64,000 nucleotides of DNA from ZC4RG25 sp023428365 (lineage in GTDB: Bacteria; Pseudomonadota; Alphaproteobacteria; Rhizobiales; Hyphomicrobiaceae), in contig JBNOAI010000010.1 of NCBI GenBank assembly GCA_050283925.1, positions 1-64,000 of the forward strand. The letters run 5' to 3'. The notes under the pieces were generated by a model, which saw only the letters and a program-made list of their open reading frames with translations, did no database searches and had not been told where the DNA came from. The translations under genes and the position numbers were made by a program. Positions within the stretch are counted from its first letter, which is position 1, and every line of letters begins with the position of its first letter. Positions 44,166-53,238 of this stretch are shown in pieces.

Positions 44166-44645
44166 ATGTCCACCAATGAAAAACAACCGGGGCCACTCGC
44201 GCCGATTGCCGCCGCGCGGCTGCGGATGATGCGGGTGTGCGCCGACGCCACGGAAAGCGAACTCAAAAGCGCTCTGGCACAGATAAAACCTCTTCCTCCG
44301 ACAACAGAGCTGAGGCCGCCGGAACAAGGCCTTGTCATGCTCCGGGGGCGGATCGGAGGGAGTGGCCGGCCATTCAATCTTGGAGAGGCCACCGTCACCC
44401 GAGCCGTTGTCGCGCTAGACAGCGGTATTCGTGGATATGCTCATCTTCTCGGGCGCTGCTCGCAGCGGGCCAAGCTGGCTGCGGTGGTCGATGCTCTCGC
44501 TCAGGACCCTTTATATCGCGCGCATCTCGAAGGCGCGCGCGCGCGGCCTGTGCACGCGGGGCGCGCGGCCGCGCGCCTCCGCACCCAAGAGGAAACCGCG
44601 GCAACGCGGGTAGACTTCTTCACAGTTGCGCGCGGTGAGGACTGA
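44166..44645 (+). CDS. phnG: C-P lyase subunit PhnG
   Basis: This 159-residue protein matches PhnG: PEQGLVMLRGRIGGSGRPFNLGEATVTRAVV in the middle (about 53-83) and YAHLLGRCSQRAKLAAVVDALAQDP. PhnG is part of the PhnGHIJ core that first attaches phosphonate to ribose and then cleaves the C-P bond. Its C terminus is Arg/Ala-rich and the local sequence is very GC-rich. The first gene of the lyase operon, with phnH beginning four bases after its stop. Confidence 0.93.
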   Translation: MSTNEKQPGPLAPIAAARLRMMRVCADATESELKSALAQIKPLPPTTELRPPEQGLVMLRGRIGGSGRPFNLGEATVTRAVVALDSGIRGYAHLLGRCSQRAKLAAVVDALAQDPLYRAHLEGARARPVHAGRAAARLRTQEETAATRVDFFTVARGED

Positions 44646-44649
44646 CATC

Positions 44650-45234
44650 ATGCTATCCTCGCCATATCTGAGCGAACATTCACTTAAATCACAAAACGCA
44701 TTCCGCGCGCTCATGAACGCGATGGCGCAGCCTGGAACGTTTCAGAGACTGGTGCCGGATCTTGCTGTGCCGCCGCCTTTGCAGTCTGTCAGCGCCGCAC
44801 TTCTTATCGCACTGTCGGATTTCGAGACTACGATCTGGCTCGACCAATCCCTCGCTGATGCCATCGAGGTGGGAGACTTTCTGCGCTTTCACACCGGCAG
44901 CAAACTTGTGTCGAATCCAGCCGAAGCCGATTTCGGTCTCGTCGCCACGCAGCATGCGATGCCAGCACTGAGCGCGTACGCACAAGGAACACTTGAATAT
45001 CCCGACCGCTCCACCACGGTCATCATCCAGGTCGACAACCTGCAAACTGTCGGCTGGCAACTCAGTGGCCCCGGAATTCGCGATATCAATCGTTTCTCCG
45101 CCGGCCCATTGCCGGATGACTTCGTGGCTCAGCTCAATGCGCGCCCTTTCCCTTGCGGGGTCGATGTCGTCTTCGTCGCGGGCGATAAAATTGCTGCGCT
45201 GCCACGCAGTACACGCGTGTCGGAGGACGGCTGA
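44650..45234 (+). CDS. phnH: C-P lyase subunit PhnH
   Basis: This 194-residue protein matches PhnH: QNAFRALMNAMAQPGTFQRL at the N terminus, LIALSDFETTIWLDQSL, and GTLEYPDRSTTVIIQVDNL with the C-terminal PCGVDVVFVAGDKIAALPRST. It resembles a PLP-transferase fold without cofactor and is structural in the core complex. I start at MLSSPYLSEH. TGATG overlap with phnI. Confidence 0.93.
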   Translation: MLSSPYLSEHSLKSQNAFRALMNAMAQPGTFQRLVPDLAVPPPLQSVSAALLIALSDFETTIWLDQSLADAIEVGDFLRFHTGSKLVSNPAEADFGLVATQHAMPALSAYAQGTLEYPDRSTTVIIQVDNLQTVGWQLSGPGIRDINRFSAGPLPDDFVAQLNARPFPCGVDVVFVAGDKIAALPRSTRVSEDG

Positions 45235-46379
45235 TGTACGTCGCAGTCAAGGGCGGTGAAGCCGCTATCGATGCGGCTCACAAGCTGCTGGCGCATCGCC
45301 GCCGCGGCGACCCTGCGGTCCCGGACCTGACGGTGGCGCAAATCCGCGAACAGCTTGCGCTCGCGGTCAATCGCGTAATGAGCGAAGGCTCGCTGTACGA
45401 TCCTGATTTAGCCGCACTGGCCATAAAACAGGCGCGCGGCGATCTGATCGAAGCGATCTTCCTCCTGAGAGCCTACCGCACGACGCTTCCGAGGTTCGGC
45501 CACAGCCTGCCGATGGAAACCGGCGCGATGCGCATCCATCGCCGGATCTCGGCAACGTTCAAGGATCTGCCGGGCGGCCAGATTCTAGGACCAACTTTCG
45601 ACTACACCCACCGCCTCCTAGATGGTGGGCTTGCGGACGGTATCGCAATCGACGAGCCGGATCGCGTTCCCGGCGAGCCTGAGATCGTCGCGCCGCGCGT
45701 CGTGACGCATCTCGATCGCCAAGGTCTCATCGAGGCCGATGATACCGCCGCCAACGATCAACCCATTGGCGACGTCACCCGCGAGCCGCTTTCATTTCCG
45801 TCCGATCGTGATGTTCGCCTGCAGGCGCTCGCGCGCGGCGACGAAGGATTCCTCCTCTCGCTCGGCTATTCCACCCAACGCGGCCATGGGCGGACTCACC
45901 CGTTCGCCGGTGAAATCCGCATGGGTGAAGTCGACGTGTTCTTCAGCCCGGAAGAGCTGGGTTTCGACGTGCCGCTCGGTAGCGTGACGCTGACCGAATG
46001 CGAGATGATCAACCAGTTCAAGGGATCACAGACCGCGCCCCCGCAGTTTACGCGCGGCTACGGATTGGTCTTTGGGCACAGCGAGCGTAAAGCCATTTCC
46101 ATGGCGCTGGTGGACCGCGCGTTGCGCGCGTCAGAACTCGGGGAAGAGACCGGTGCGCCTGCGCAAGACCAGCAGTTTGTGCTGCCTCATCTCGATAACG
46201 TTCAGGCAACGGGCTTCGTCGAGCATCTGAAGCTGCCCCATTACGTCGATTTCCAAGCCGAACTTGTTCTTCTACGGCAACTTCGCTGCGAATGGGAAGC
46301 CGCTCAAAATACAGGCACCAAACCATCGGCAGGAGACACACAAGACGTGGTCCGCGATGAAGCGGAGGCTGCCGAATGA
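45234..46379 (+). CDS. phnI: C-P lyase subunit PhnI
   Basis: This 381-residue protein matches PhnI (MYVAVKGGEAAIDAAHKLL at the start, FLLRAYRTTLPRFGHSLPM, FLLSLGYSTQRGHGRTHPFAGEIR, and CEMINQFKG). PhnI is the nucleosidase-like subunit that, with PhnG, H and L, couples phosphonate to the ribose of ATP, releasing adenine. It overlaps phnH by one base and phnJ by four, indicating strict co-translation. Confidence 0.95.
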   Translation: MYVAVKGGEAAIDAAHKLLAHRRRGDPAVPDLTVAQIREQLALAVNRVMSEGSLYDPDLAALAIKQARGDLIEAIFLLRAYRTTLPRFGHSLPMETGAMRIHRRISATFKDLPGGQILGPTFDYTHRLLDGGLADGIAIDEPDRVPGEPEIVAPRVVTHLDRQGLIEADDTAANDQPIGDVTREPLSFPSDRDVRLQALARGDEGFLLSLGYSTQRGHGRTHPFAGEIRMGEVDVFFSPEELGFDVPLGSVTLTECEMINQFKGSQTAPPQFTRGYGLVFGHSERKAISMALVDRALRASELGEETGAPAQDQQFVLPHLDNVQATGFVEHLKLPHYVDFQAELVLLRQLRCEWEAAQNTGTKPSAGDTQDVVRDEAEAAE

Positions 46380-47209
46380 CCGCAGCACCGACGTATAACT
46401 TCGCCTATCTCGATGAGCAGACGAAGCGCATGATCCGGCGCGCCATTATCAAGGCGATTGCCATTCCCGGATATCAAGTGCCGTTTGCCAGCCGGGAAAT
46501 GCCAATGCCCTATGGCTGGGGAACAGGCGGTGTTCAGGTCACATCTGCCGTGATCGGCCCCGATGACATTCTGAAGGTGATCGATCAGGGCGCCGACGAC
46601 ACCACCAACGCTGTTTCAATCCGCAAATTCTTCGCGAAAACGGCGGGAGTGAAAACAACCACGAAAACGCGCGAGGCGACGATTATTCAGACGCGCCACC
46701 GTATTCCGGAAATCCCGCTCGCTGAGGGGCAGATTCTTGTTTATCAGGTTCCGATTCCGGAGCCATTGCGCTTTCTCGAGCCGCGCGAAACCGAAACGCG
46801 CCGCATGCACGCGCTCAAGGACTACGGTCTGATGCACGTCAAGCTCTACGAGGACATCGCGCATCACGGACATATCGCAACGACCTACGCCTATCCCGTG
46901 AAAGTCGATGATCGTTATCTGATGGACCCGTCGCCGACACCGAAATTCGACAATCCCAAAATGGACATGTGTGCGGCCCTGCAATTATTCGGCGCGGGCC
47001 GTGAGCAGCGTATTTATGCTCTGCCGCCATATACTCGCGTCGTTAGCCTGGATTTCGAGGATTATCCCTTCGAGCGCACGCAGTTTACGGAACCCTGCGC
47101 CCTGTGCGGCGCGACGGGCGTGTACCTCGACGAGGTTCTGACCGACGATGCGGGCGGACGCATGTTTGTGTGTTCCGACACGGATCACTGCGAGGAGCGC
47201 CGCACGTGA
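46376..47209 (+). CDS. phnJ: radical SAM C-P lyase PhnJ
   Basis: This 277-residue protein cleaves the C-P bond of 5-phosphoribosyl-1-phosphonate by radical SAM chemistry. All four key cysteines are present: Cys241, Cys244 and Cys266 for the Fe-S cluster and Cys272 as the radical-bearing thiol (CALCGATG...FVCSDTDHCEE), at the same numbers I recall for the E. coli enzyme. Full length. It overlaps phnI by ATGA and phnK by GTGA. Confidence 0.96.
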   Translation: MTAAPTYNFAYLDEQTKRMIRRAIIKAIAIPGYQVPFASREMPMPYGWGTGGVQVTSAVIGPDDILKVIDQGADDTTNAVSIRKFFAKTAGVKTTTKTREATIIQTRHRIPEIPLAEGQILVYQVPIPEPLRFLEPRETETRRMHALKDYGLMHVKLYEDIAHHGHIATTYAYPVKVDDRYLMDPSPTPKFDNPKMDMCAALQLFGAGREQRIYALPPYTRVVSLDFEDYPFERTQFTEPCALCGATGVYLDEVLTDDAGGRMFVCSDTDHCEERRT

Positions 47210-47985
47210 TCGACGAGGAACGTCCTCTCCTGGTGGCTGACGGCCTGACACGACGCTACGGCGCGCGCATCGCCTGCAGCGACATCTCGCTCTCAATCTA
47301 TGAAGGCGAAGTCCTCGCCATCGTCGGAGAGTCCGGTTCTGGCAAATCGACATTGCTATCCCTGCTGTCATCGCAACTGCAGCCGGACGCGGGAATCGTG
47401 CGGTATCGCATGCGCGACGGCATAACGCGCGATTTGTTCAGCCTTAGTGAAGCAGAGCGGCGACTGTTGCTGCGCACCGACTGGGGATTCGTTCATCAGG
47501 ACGCGCGGCTCGGACTGCGCATGAGCGTGTCAGCGGGTGGCAATGTCGGGGAACGGCTCATGGCCGTCGGCTGGCGCCATTATGGACGCATTCGCGCCGA
47601 GGCCGAAGATTGGCTGGCGCGCGTCGAGATCCCCGCCGACCGTATTGACGATCGCCCGGATACGTTCTCCGGCGGAATGCGTCAGCGCTTGCAGATCGGC
47701 AAAAACATGGTGACGCGGCCACGCCTCGTTTTCATGGATGAACCGACCGGCGGACTTGATGTCTCCGTACAGGCCCGCCTGCTCGATTTGCTGCGCACTC
47801 TCGTGGCGGAATACGGTCTGGCCTGCGTGATCGTCACGCACGACCTCGCGGTCGCCCGACTGCTGTCACACCGCATCATCGTCATGCAGCAGGGCCGCGT
47901 TGTCGAAACCGGTCTCACCGATCAGGTGCTCGACGATCCGCACGCTCCTTACACCCAGCTTCTCGTTTCATCGGTGCTGCGATGA
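47206..47985 (+). CDS. phnK: C-P lyase ABC protein PhnK
   Basis: This 259-residue ABC ATPase has Walker A GESGSGKSTLLSLL, the insertion FSLSEAERRLLLRTDWGFVHQDARLGLRM typical of PhnK (about 80-108), signature FSGGMRQRLQIGKN and Walker B LVFMDEPTGGLD. It binds the PhnGHIJ core. The GTG start at 47206 lies within the phnJ stop overlap, which I prefer to upstream in-frame codons inside phnJ. Confidence 0.94.
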   Translation: MIDEERPLLVADGLTRRYGARIACSDISLSIYEGEVLAIVGESGSGKSTLLSLLSSQLQPDAGIVRYRMRDGITRDLFSLSEAERRLLLRTDWGFVHQDARLGLRMSVSAGGNVGERLMAVGWRHYGRIRAEAEDWLARVEIPADRIDDRPDTFSGGMRQRLQIGKNMVTRPRLVFMDEPTGGLDVSVQARLLDLLRTLVAEYGLACVIVTHDLAVARLLSHRIIVMQQGRVVETGLTDQVLDDPHAPYTQLLVSSVLR

Positions 47986-48689
47986 CTAGTGTGACCGACA
48001 GCACGATGATCCGGCTCAGCGGTGTCGCAAAGACGTTTCTCATGCACTTGCAGGGCGGCACGCGCCTGCCCGTAGTGCGCAATGTTTCGTTTGACGTCAA
48101 AGCGGGGGAATGCGTCGTGCTCGGCGGCCCGTCCGGCGCCGGCAAGTCATCCGTTCTGAAGATGATCTACGGAAATTATCGCGCCGATACCGGAAGCATC
48201 CTGATGCGCGATAACAATGAATGGGTGGATGTTGCGAGTGCCGAGCCGCGCCGCCTTCTACGCCTCAGGCAATTCACGATTGGCTATGTCAGCCAGTTTC
48301 TCAGTACGATTCCGCGAGTCGGTGCGCTCGATATCGTAACTGCCGCCGCCCGTCACAGCGGATTGGATCAAGACAACGCGTCCGCCAGCGCAAGGCACCT
48401 GCTCCAGCGCCTGAACGTACCCGAACGGCTTTGGTCTCTGCCGCCTGCCACGTTTTCCGGGGGCGAACAGCAGCGTGTCAACATTGCGCGTGGCTTCGCA
48501 GCACGCCACCCCGTCCTGCTGCTCGATGAGCCGACCGCCTCGCTCGACGACAAAAACCGCGCGGAGGTGGTTGCGATCATCAACGATCGAAAAAAACAGG
48601 GTGCCGCGATCCTCGGCATTTTCCATGACGATGACGTGAGGGCGCTCGTCGCCGATCGCGTTGTTGATGTCAGCGCATTTGCCGCTTGA
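47982..48689 (+). CDS. phnL: C-P lyase ABC protein PhnL
   Basis: This 235-residue ABC ATPase has Walker A GGPSGAGKSSVLKM, signature FSGGEQQRVNIARG and Walker B VLLLDEPTASLDD. FLMHLQGGTRLPVVRNVSFDVKAG and LRQFTIGYVSQFLSTIPRV are PhnL hallmarks. It partners PhnK on the core complex. Overlaps phnK by ATGA. Confidence 0.94.
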   Translation: MTSVTDSTMIRLSGVAKTFLMHLQGGTRLPVVRNVSFDVKAGECVVLGGPSGAGKSSVLKMIYGNYRADTGSILMRDNNEWVDVASAEPRRLLRLRQFTIGYVSQFLSTIPRVGALDIVTAAARHSGLDQDNASASARHLLQRLNVPERLWSLPPATFSGGEQQRVNIARGFAARHPVLLLDEPTASLDDKNRAEVVAIINDRKKQGAAILGIFHDDDVRALVADRVVDVSAFAA

Positions 48690-48697
48690 GCGAGATC

Positions 48698-49840
48698 ATG
48701 TCTGAGAGCTTCGTCATCCAGAATGCCCAGCTCGTCCTGCCCGACGATGTCCTTCCGGGTTGGATTGCGATCACCGACGGGCAGATCACGGAGATCGGTG
48801 AGGGGGATCCGCCCGAACCGGGTCTCGATTTCGCCGGCGATCTTCTCAGTCCCGGCCTTGTCGAATTACATACCGACCACCTCGAAGCACATCTTAAGCC
48901 AAGACCGAAAGTTCAATGGCCGGAAGTTTCGGCTGTCGTCGCCTATGATGCTCAGATCGCAGCCTCCGGCATCACGACCGTTCTCGACTCCCTGCGCGTC
49001 GGGAGCGACGATGAATACGCGCCGTTCGGTGGGGACCTCTGGCCGCTGATCAATGCGGTGTCCGCCGCAGAGCGCACGGGCATTCTGCGAGCCGATCATA
49101 AGGTGCATCTTAGGTGCGAAATTTGCGCCGGCGACGTGCTGGAACAAACGCAACGCGTTGTCGGGCACTACCCCGTACAGCTCATTTCGTTGATGGATCA
49201 TACGCCCGGAACCCGGCAGTTCCGCAACGTTGCGACGTGGAAGCAATATTACAGCGGCAAGCACGGCTTTTCTGAGGAAAAGCTCGCGCGCTTCATGAGC
49301 GAAAAAGAAGCACTGTTCGATGCCAACTACGAAATTCATCGACGCACCTTGGTCGACTTGGCGCGCGCCAACAATGTGGTCATGGCAAGCCATGACGATA
49401 CGACCGTGGAGCATGTCAGAGAATCTATCGCGGATGGTGTCGCGATCGCTGAATTCCCGACAACGGTGGAAGCGGCATCTGCGTCGCACGCCGCCGGCAT
49501 CGCTGTCCTGATGGGGGCACCGAATGTTGTTCGCGGCGGCTCTCACTCAGGAAACGTGGCCGCAGAAGATCTGGCCCGCGAAGGCGTTCTCGACATTCTG
49601 TCATCCGATTACGTACCGGCTAGTCTGCTGATGGGGGCGTTCACGCTTGCAGCCAGGGTTGAGGGCTATGGACTGGCGCATGCTCTGAGGAGTGTTACTC
49701 TGCATCCGGCACGCGCTGCCGGGTTGAACGATCGCGGTGCAATTACCCCAGGCTTGCGCGCCGATCTGGTACGCATTCACTTGGCAAACACTCTTCCCGT
49801 AGTGCGTGAGGTATTTCGTGGCGGACGCCGGGTTATCTGA
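48698..49840 (+). CDS. phnM: alpha-D-ribose 1-methylphosphonate 5-triphosphate diphosphatase
   Basis: This 380-residue amidohydrolase removes pyrophosphate from the phosphonate ribose triphosphate to give the PhnJ substrate. Metal-site pieces are visible: ELHTDHLEAHLKPRPKVQW near the start (HxD), LMDHTPGTRQF, MASHDDTT and LSSDYVPASLL. An alternative TTG at 48686, overlapping the phnL stop, would add four residues; I favour the ATG. Confidence 0.94.
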   Translation: MSESFVIQNAQLVLPDDVLPGWIAITDGQITEIGEGDPPEPGLDFAGDLLSPGLVELHTDHLEAHLKPRPKVQWPEVSAVVAYDAQIAASGITTVLDSLRVGSDDEYAPFGGDLWPLINAVSAAERTGILRADHKVHLRCEICAGDVLEQTQRVVGHYPVQLISLMDHTPGTRQFRNVATWKQYYSGKHGFSEEKLARFMSEKEALFDANYEIHRRTLVDLARANNVVMASHDDTTVEHVRESIADGVAIAEFPTTVEAASASHAAGIAVLMGAPNVVRGGSHSGNVAAEDLAREGVLDILSSDYVPASLLMGAFTLAARVEGYGLAHALRSVTLHPARAAGLNDRGAITPGLRADLVRIHLANTLPVVREVFRGGRRVI

Positions 49841-50408
49841 GACGGATCGCCAGCCGATGGGTCCCGGGCGACTGGTGCTCGTGGTTGGCCCGAGCGGTGC
49901 CGGAAAAGATTCGGTTATCGTGGGTATCCGCGCAGACTTTGAGCGGCGAAACAGGGACGATTTGGTTTTTCCGACGCGTATTGTAACGCGCTCTGCTCAC
50001 GCCGCGGAAGCCAATGCCTCTATTTCCATTCAAGAGTTTGAAATAGAGAAAGCATCGGGAGCATTTTCGCTGTCGTGGCATGCGCATGGGCTTTCCTATG
50101 CGATACCCATAGATATCGATGCCGATATTCGAGCAGGACGCACTGTCGTCATTAATGCATCGCGAGCCGTAGTTGCGATGGCTCGTGAACGCTATGCACA
50201 CGTGACAGTGATGCTGATCGACGCGCCCGTTGCCGTACGCGCTGAACGTCTCGCAGCCCGTGGCCGGGAAACCCGAGCCGACATCGAAGCAAGATTGACG
50301 CGCGCGGTTTCAGCATTCGATCCCGGCGACGCCGACATCACCATCAACAATTCCGGCAGTCTTGACGACGCGGTAAAGTCGGCATTATTGCATTTGAACG
50401 TGGACTAA
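49818..50408 (+). CDS. phnN: ribose 1,5-bisphosphate phosphokinase
   Basis: This 196-residue kinase has a P-loop (LVVGPSGAGKDSVI), the guanylate-kinase-like TRIVTRSAHA and a lid ARGRETRADIEARL. It makes PRPP from ribose 1,5-bisphosphate, the last step of C-P lyase catabolism. The start is the GTG at 49818 with GAGG six bases upstream, overlapping the end of phnM; an ATG at 49857 would give a shorter form starting right at the P-loop region. Confidence 0.93.
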   Translation: MADAGLSETDRQPMGPGRLVLVVGPSGAGKDSVIVGIRADFERRNRDDLVFPTRIVTRSAHAAEANASISIQEFEIEKASGAFSLSWHAHGLSYAIPIDIDADIRAGRTVVINASRAVVAMARERYAHVTVMLIDAPVAVRAERLAARGRETRADIEARLTRAVSAFDPGDADITINNSGSLDDAVKSALLHLNVD

Positions 50409-50416
50409 CGACCTTT

Positions 50417-51106
50417 TCAGCCAGCAAATCGAAAACGCTCAAGTGCGTGGAATTTCCCGGCACGATCGTCCTGGCGGAAAATCGCGATGCCATCAATCGG
50501 AACTGGACCTGCCAGCGGCCGATAGAGGGCGTCGAGCGCGTCCTTGAGTTGAGGACTCACGGCATCATCGAGTGCGCCGGTCAGCGTCATGTGAAATCGG
50601 AAGTCGTCAAAGACGTACGGATACCCCCATCTGTCGAGATGTGTGATCTGACGCGGCGTCAGCGGCGCCTTCAGCCGGCGCTGAAGATCGTTGGCGGACA
50701 AAGGTGCGCGGAAGGGTTCGAACACCGTGACACAATTATCAGCGAGTTCATTCAATCGAGAAGATGGCTCGGAGGGCACGAGCGCGAGAAACTGGCCGAT
50801 TAATCTCACCGTAAGAGCAGGCACGAGGAATGCCGTCCTCTGTCTTGCGAATGACGCTGCAGCCTCGCACAGATCGTGCTCCGCAGAACCGTCAGCCAGT
50901 TCGAACGGCGCCTTGAGCGTCGCATGAAATCCATAGCGCGAAGGCTCGGAAACCCAGGTGTGCGCGTCCGGATAATCGTAAGCTGGGTGACAGGGAAGCG
51001 GGACATGATCGCCGCTCGAAGCGTCATAGCCGATAGCCGAACAACCGAACCGCCAGAGGGCAGTATCGAAACCTGGAACGAAGTAGATCGCGTAGCGCAT
51101 CTTCAT
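50417..51106 (-). CDS. DUF1045 2H-phosphoesterase, phosphonate-associated
   Basis: This 229-residue protein has two HxT motifs, FHATLKAPF (about residue 60) and FHMTLTGAL (about 175), the 2H phosphoesterase signature. RYAIYFVPGFDTALWRFGC is the DUF1045/TIGR03223 opening. Members are confined to phosphonate clusters and probably cleave the cyclic ribose phosphate made by PhnJ, replacing PhnP, which is absent here. It is convergent with phnN, nine bases apart. The ATG at 51100 is an equally good start. Confidence 0.9.
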   Translation of the reverse strand: MKMRYAIYFVPGFDTALWRFGCSAIGYDASSGDHVPLPCHPAYDYPDAHTWVSEPSRYGFHATLKAPFELADGSAEHDLCEAAASFARQRTAFLVPALTVRLIGQFLALVPSEPSSRLNELADNCVTVFEPFRAPLSANDLQRRLKAPLTPRQITHLDRWGYPYVFDDFRFHMTLTGALDDAVSPQLKDALDALYRPLAGPVPIDGIAIFRQDDRAGKFHALERFRFAG

Positions 51107-51216
51107 GTGACGACTATGAAGGGTCGAGATGACAGGCCCGCGAACCCATTCGTCATCTGCTCAAACGCACAAACCAATCAATCGCGCTCGGATCGGTTCA
51201 ACGGTTGTGAAAAACG

Positions 51217-51684
51217 CTACCAGCGCGAATAAGGACGATTGGCGAGTTCGGCATTGTAAAAGCGCCGATCATCTGTGACTTCCTCTCCTAGCCAGGCGGG
51301 TCGTTCCAATGGGCGATCGGCACGATCGAGTTCGACCTCCGCGATCACAAGCCCAGTGTTCTCGCCTTCGAACACGTCGACTTCCCACATCAGATCTCCG
51401 AGCTGGACGATGTGGCGCGTCTTACTGACGACAACTCCCTCGCACCGCGTCAGCAGTTCCTCGGCGTCGGCGACAGGGACCGCATATTCGTACTCGTGCC
51501 GCTCGATGCCTGCCTCAACCGTCTTGATAGTCAGCGTTGCGGCCTCGGTGCCATCGATGCGGACACGCAACGAAATACGCTCGTTCTTGGCCAGGTAGGC
51601 CTGACGCAAGTGACGGCGGCTCGCGGCATGCTGTTTCCAGTCGGCCGAGATAACACGGAATTTACGTTCAATTTCGAGCGCCAT
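51217..51684 (-). CDS. CYTH-domain (triphosphate tunnel) protein
   Basis: This 155-residue protein opens with EIERKFRV (the ExExK signature that binds triphosphate and metal) and continues ISLRVRIDGTEAATLTIK and WEVDVFEGENTGLVIAEVEL, alternating acidic/basic strands lining the tunnel. The size equals the compact bacterial TTM proteins that hydrolyse tripolyphosphate. A link to the ppk2 polyphosphate kinase in this window is possible but not shown. Confidence 0.9.
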   Translation of the reverse strand: MALEIERKFRVISADWKQHAASRRHLRQAYLAKNERISLRVRIDGTEAATLTIKTVEAGIERHEYEYAVPVADAEELLTRCEGVVVSKTRHIVQLGDLMWEVDVFEGENTGLVIAEVELDRADRPLERPAWLGEEVTDDRRFYNAELANRPYSRW

Positions 51685-52156
51685 GGCGATGGGCTATTGG
51701 CTATTCGAGGGTTTGGACGGCCTTGCTACCGCTTATTCCACGCGATGTATACACGCAACCTCGTATCAAGATCTCCGCCCATACGCCTTCAGGCCTTGCT
51801 GTTCGGCATCGAGCTGCTTGAGGGCTGGATGCGGCCAGGGCCAAGCTCAAAATCGCGCGAGGATGCGTACATAACGCATTTGACAAGTGCGTACGGTTTG
51901 GTCACTTTGTTGACGTACCAAGTCAACTAATCCAAGCTTCCCTGATCGTGCATCGGCAGTCACGCTGCGTATCGCTCCAGCCACCCAATTGCACAACACA
52001 AGCTCAGTGCGTCCGCGAGACGGACTGAGGTGACCAGATGCAATTCAATCTAATGACCTCAAAGCCCTCGAGGACGTTCGCAGCCATAGTCCGGAGCGTG
52101 ATGGATTGCCGGTGCGCTACTGACGGTGCGATCCACGGCTGGGCCATTTTTTTGTA
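51685..52156. other. intergenic stretch without a convincing gene
   Basis: No frame in these 472 bases has a recognisable domain or a good ribosome site. The part from about 51870 to 51935 is more A+T-rich, with repeated GTACG and TTGAC words (minus-strand TTGACTTGGTACGTCAAC), and probably holds the CYTH gene promoter. The rest probably carries the promoter of the Sel1 gene. Confidence 0.5.
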
Positions 52157-52942
52157 ATGTCCTCCGCTGAAATCCAAGAGCCGTTCGACTGGCGCAGTAT
52201 TGCGCCGACCCTGCGAGTCATGGTGACTGCCGATCAGTACGTGCGAGTCATGGCCGACGATCCGGAACGTGCGGCGGATTGGGCTCGGAACGGAGCGATT
52301 GGCGGAGATCCTCAGACCCGGCTCATCTGGGGGCATATGCTGCTGACCGGACATGGCGTAGCGAAAGATGCCGAAGCTGCGTTGCGCTGGTTCAAGCTGG
52401 CGGCGCGCGCCGGTAATATCGAAGCCACGAATATGGTTGGGCGGTGCTACGAGCTTGGCCTCGGAACACCCGCCGACAGCATGGAAGCAGTTTACTGGTA
52501 TCGCATCGCCGCTGACGATAACGATCCGTGGGGTTGCTTCAATCTCGCGTGTCTGATGTTGCAGAACGCTGCATCACCTGCTGTCGTCAACGAGGCGTTA
52601 GCTCTGCTGGTTCGGTCGGCTCGACGCGGCAATCCAAAATCCATGACCACCATCGGGCAATCCCTTGAGCAGGGCTGGCGCGGCCCCATCAAGGTCACCG
52701 CAGCGCGGCGATGGTATTTGCGCGCGGCACACCGCGGATGTTTTCGCGGCCAATTTCACATCGCTCGGTGGCTACTAGCGGACGGCGACATTGATGCTGC
52801 GATCATGTGGTTTGAGAAAGCGATCGCAATAGCGCCCGCAGGTTTCAGCCATGAGCTCACGCATTTGCTATCGGGGCATAGCGATCAGCGCGTGCATCAG
52901 TTGGCGCAATCGATACATGAGCGCGGATCGGCTCCGTCTTGA
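52157..52942 (+). CDS. Sel1-like repeat protein
   Basis: This 261-residue protein has several Sel1/TPR-like helical repeats (about 50-220), e.g. GHGVAKDAEAALRWFKLAARAGN, ...LGLGTPADSMEAVYWYRIAADDND and GPIKVTAARRWYLRAAHRG; the repeats are the 36-residue Sel1 unit with A-x-x-W/Y. There is no signal peptide, so it is cytoplasmic. Such repeats mediate protein-protein contact. It has no obvious partner here. Confidence 0.85.
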   Translation: MSSAEIQEPFDWRSIAPTLRVMVTADQYVRVMADDPERAADWARNGAIGGDPQTRLIWGHMLLTGHGVAKDAEAALRWFKLAARAGNIEATNMVGRCYELGLGTPADSMEAVYWYRIAADDNDPWGCFNLACLMLQNAASPAVVNEALALLVRSARRGNPKSMTTIGQSLEQGWRGPIKVTAARRWYLRAAHRGCFRGQFHIARWLLADGDIDAAIMWFEKAIAIAPAGFSHELTHLLSGHSDQRVHQLAQSIHERGSAPS

Positions 52943-53001
52943 AGGCACCGACGGAGAAATGCAGCTATCATCCGACTGCCGAATTCGCTTGAAGGCACCG
53001 A
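52938..53001 (+). repeat. 14-bp direct repeat pair
   Basis: CTTGAAGGCACCGA occurs at 52938-52951 and again at 52988-53001, 50 bp apart. The first copy contains the last bases of the Sel1 gene, including its stop codon. It may be a local duplication scar. The rest of the gap up to 53238 shows no gene; it must contain the receptor promoter. Confidence 0.6.
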
Positions 53002-53238
53002 GTCAAGATCCCGTGCACAGTGATAAAAATGTAGCACAGCGCAGACTTCACGATCTCACTCCCGCCTCATAGTTGACAAACACAGTATAGATTCCCGAAT
53101 GTGCCCACGCTGCTCTTCAAGCGGCCTACCCAGCGCCTCCATAGGCACCAGGCAATCCAGACAACACAGTGGCACGAATATCGTCTCGCGGGCGGCTAAT
53201 TGCGTGCGCGTAGATCGATGTGGGTGGGGGCAAGATCA

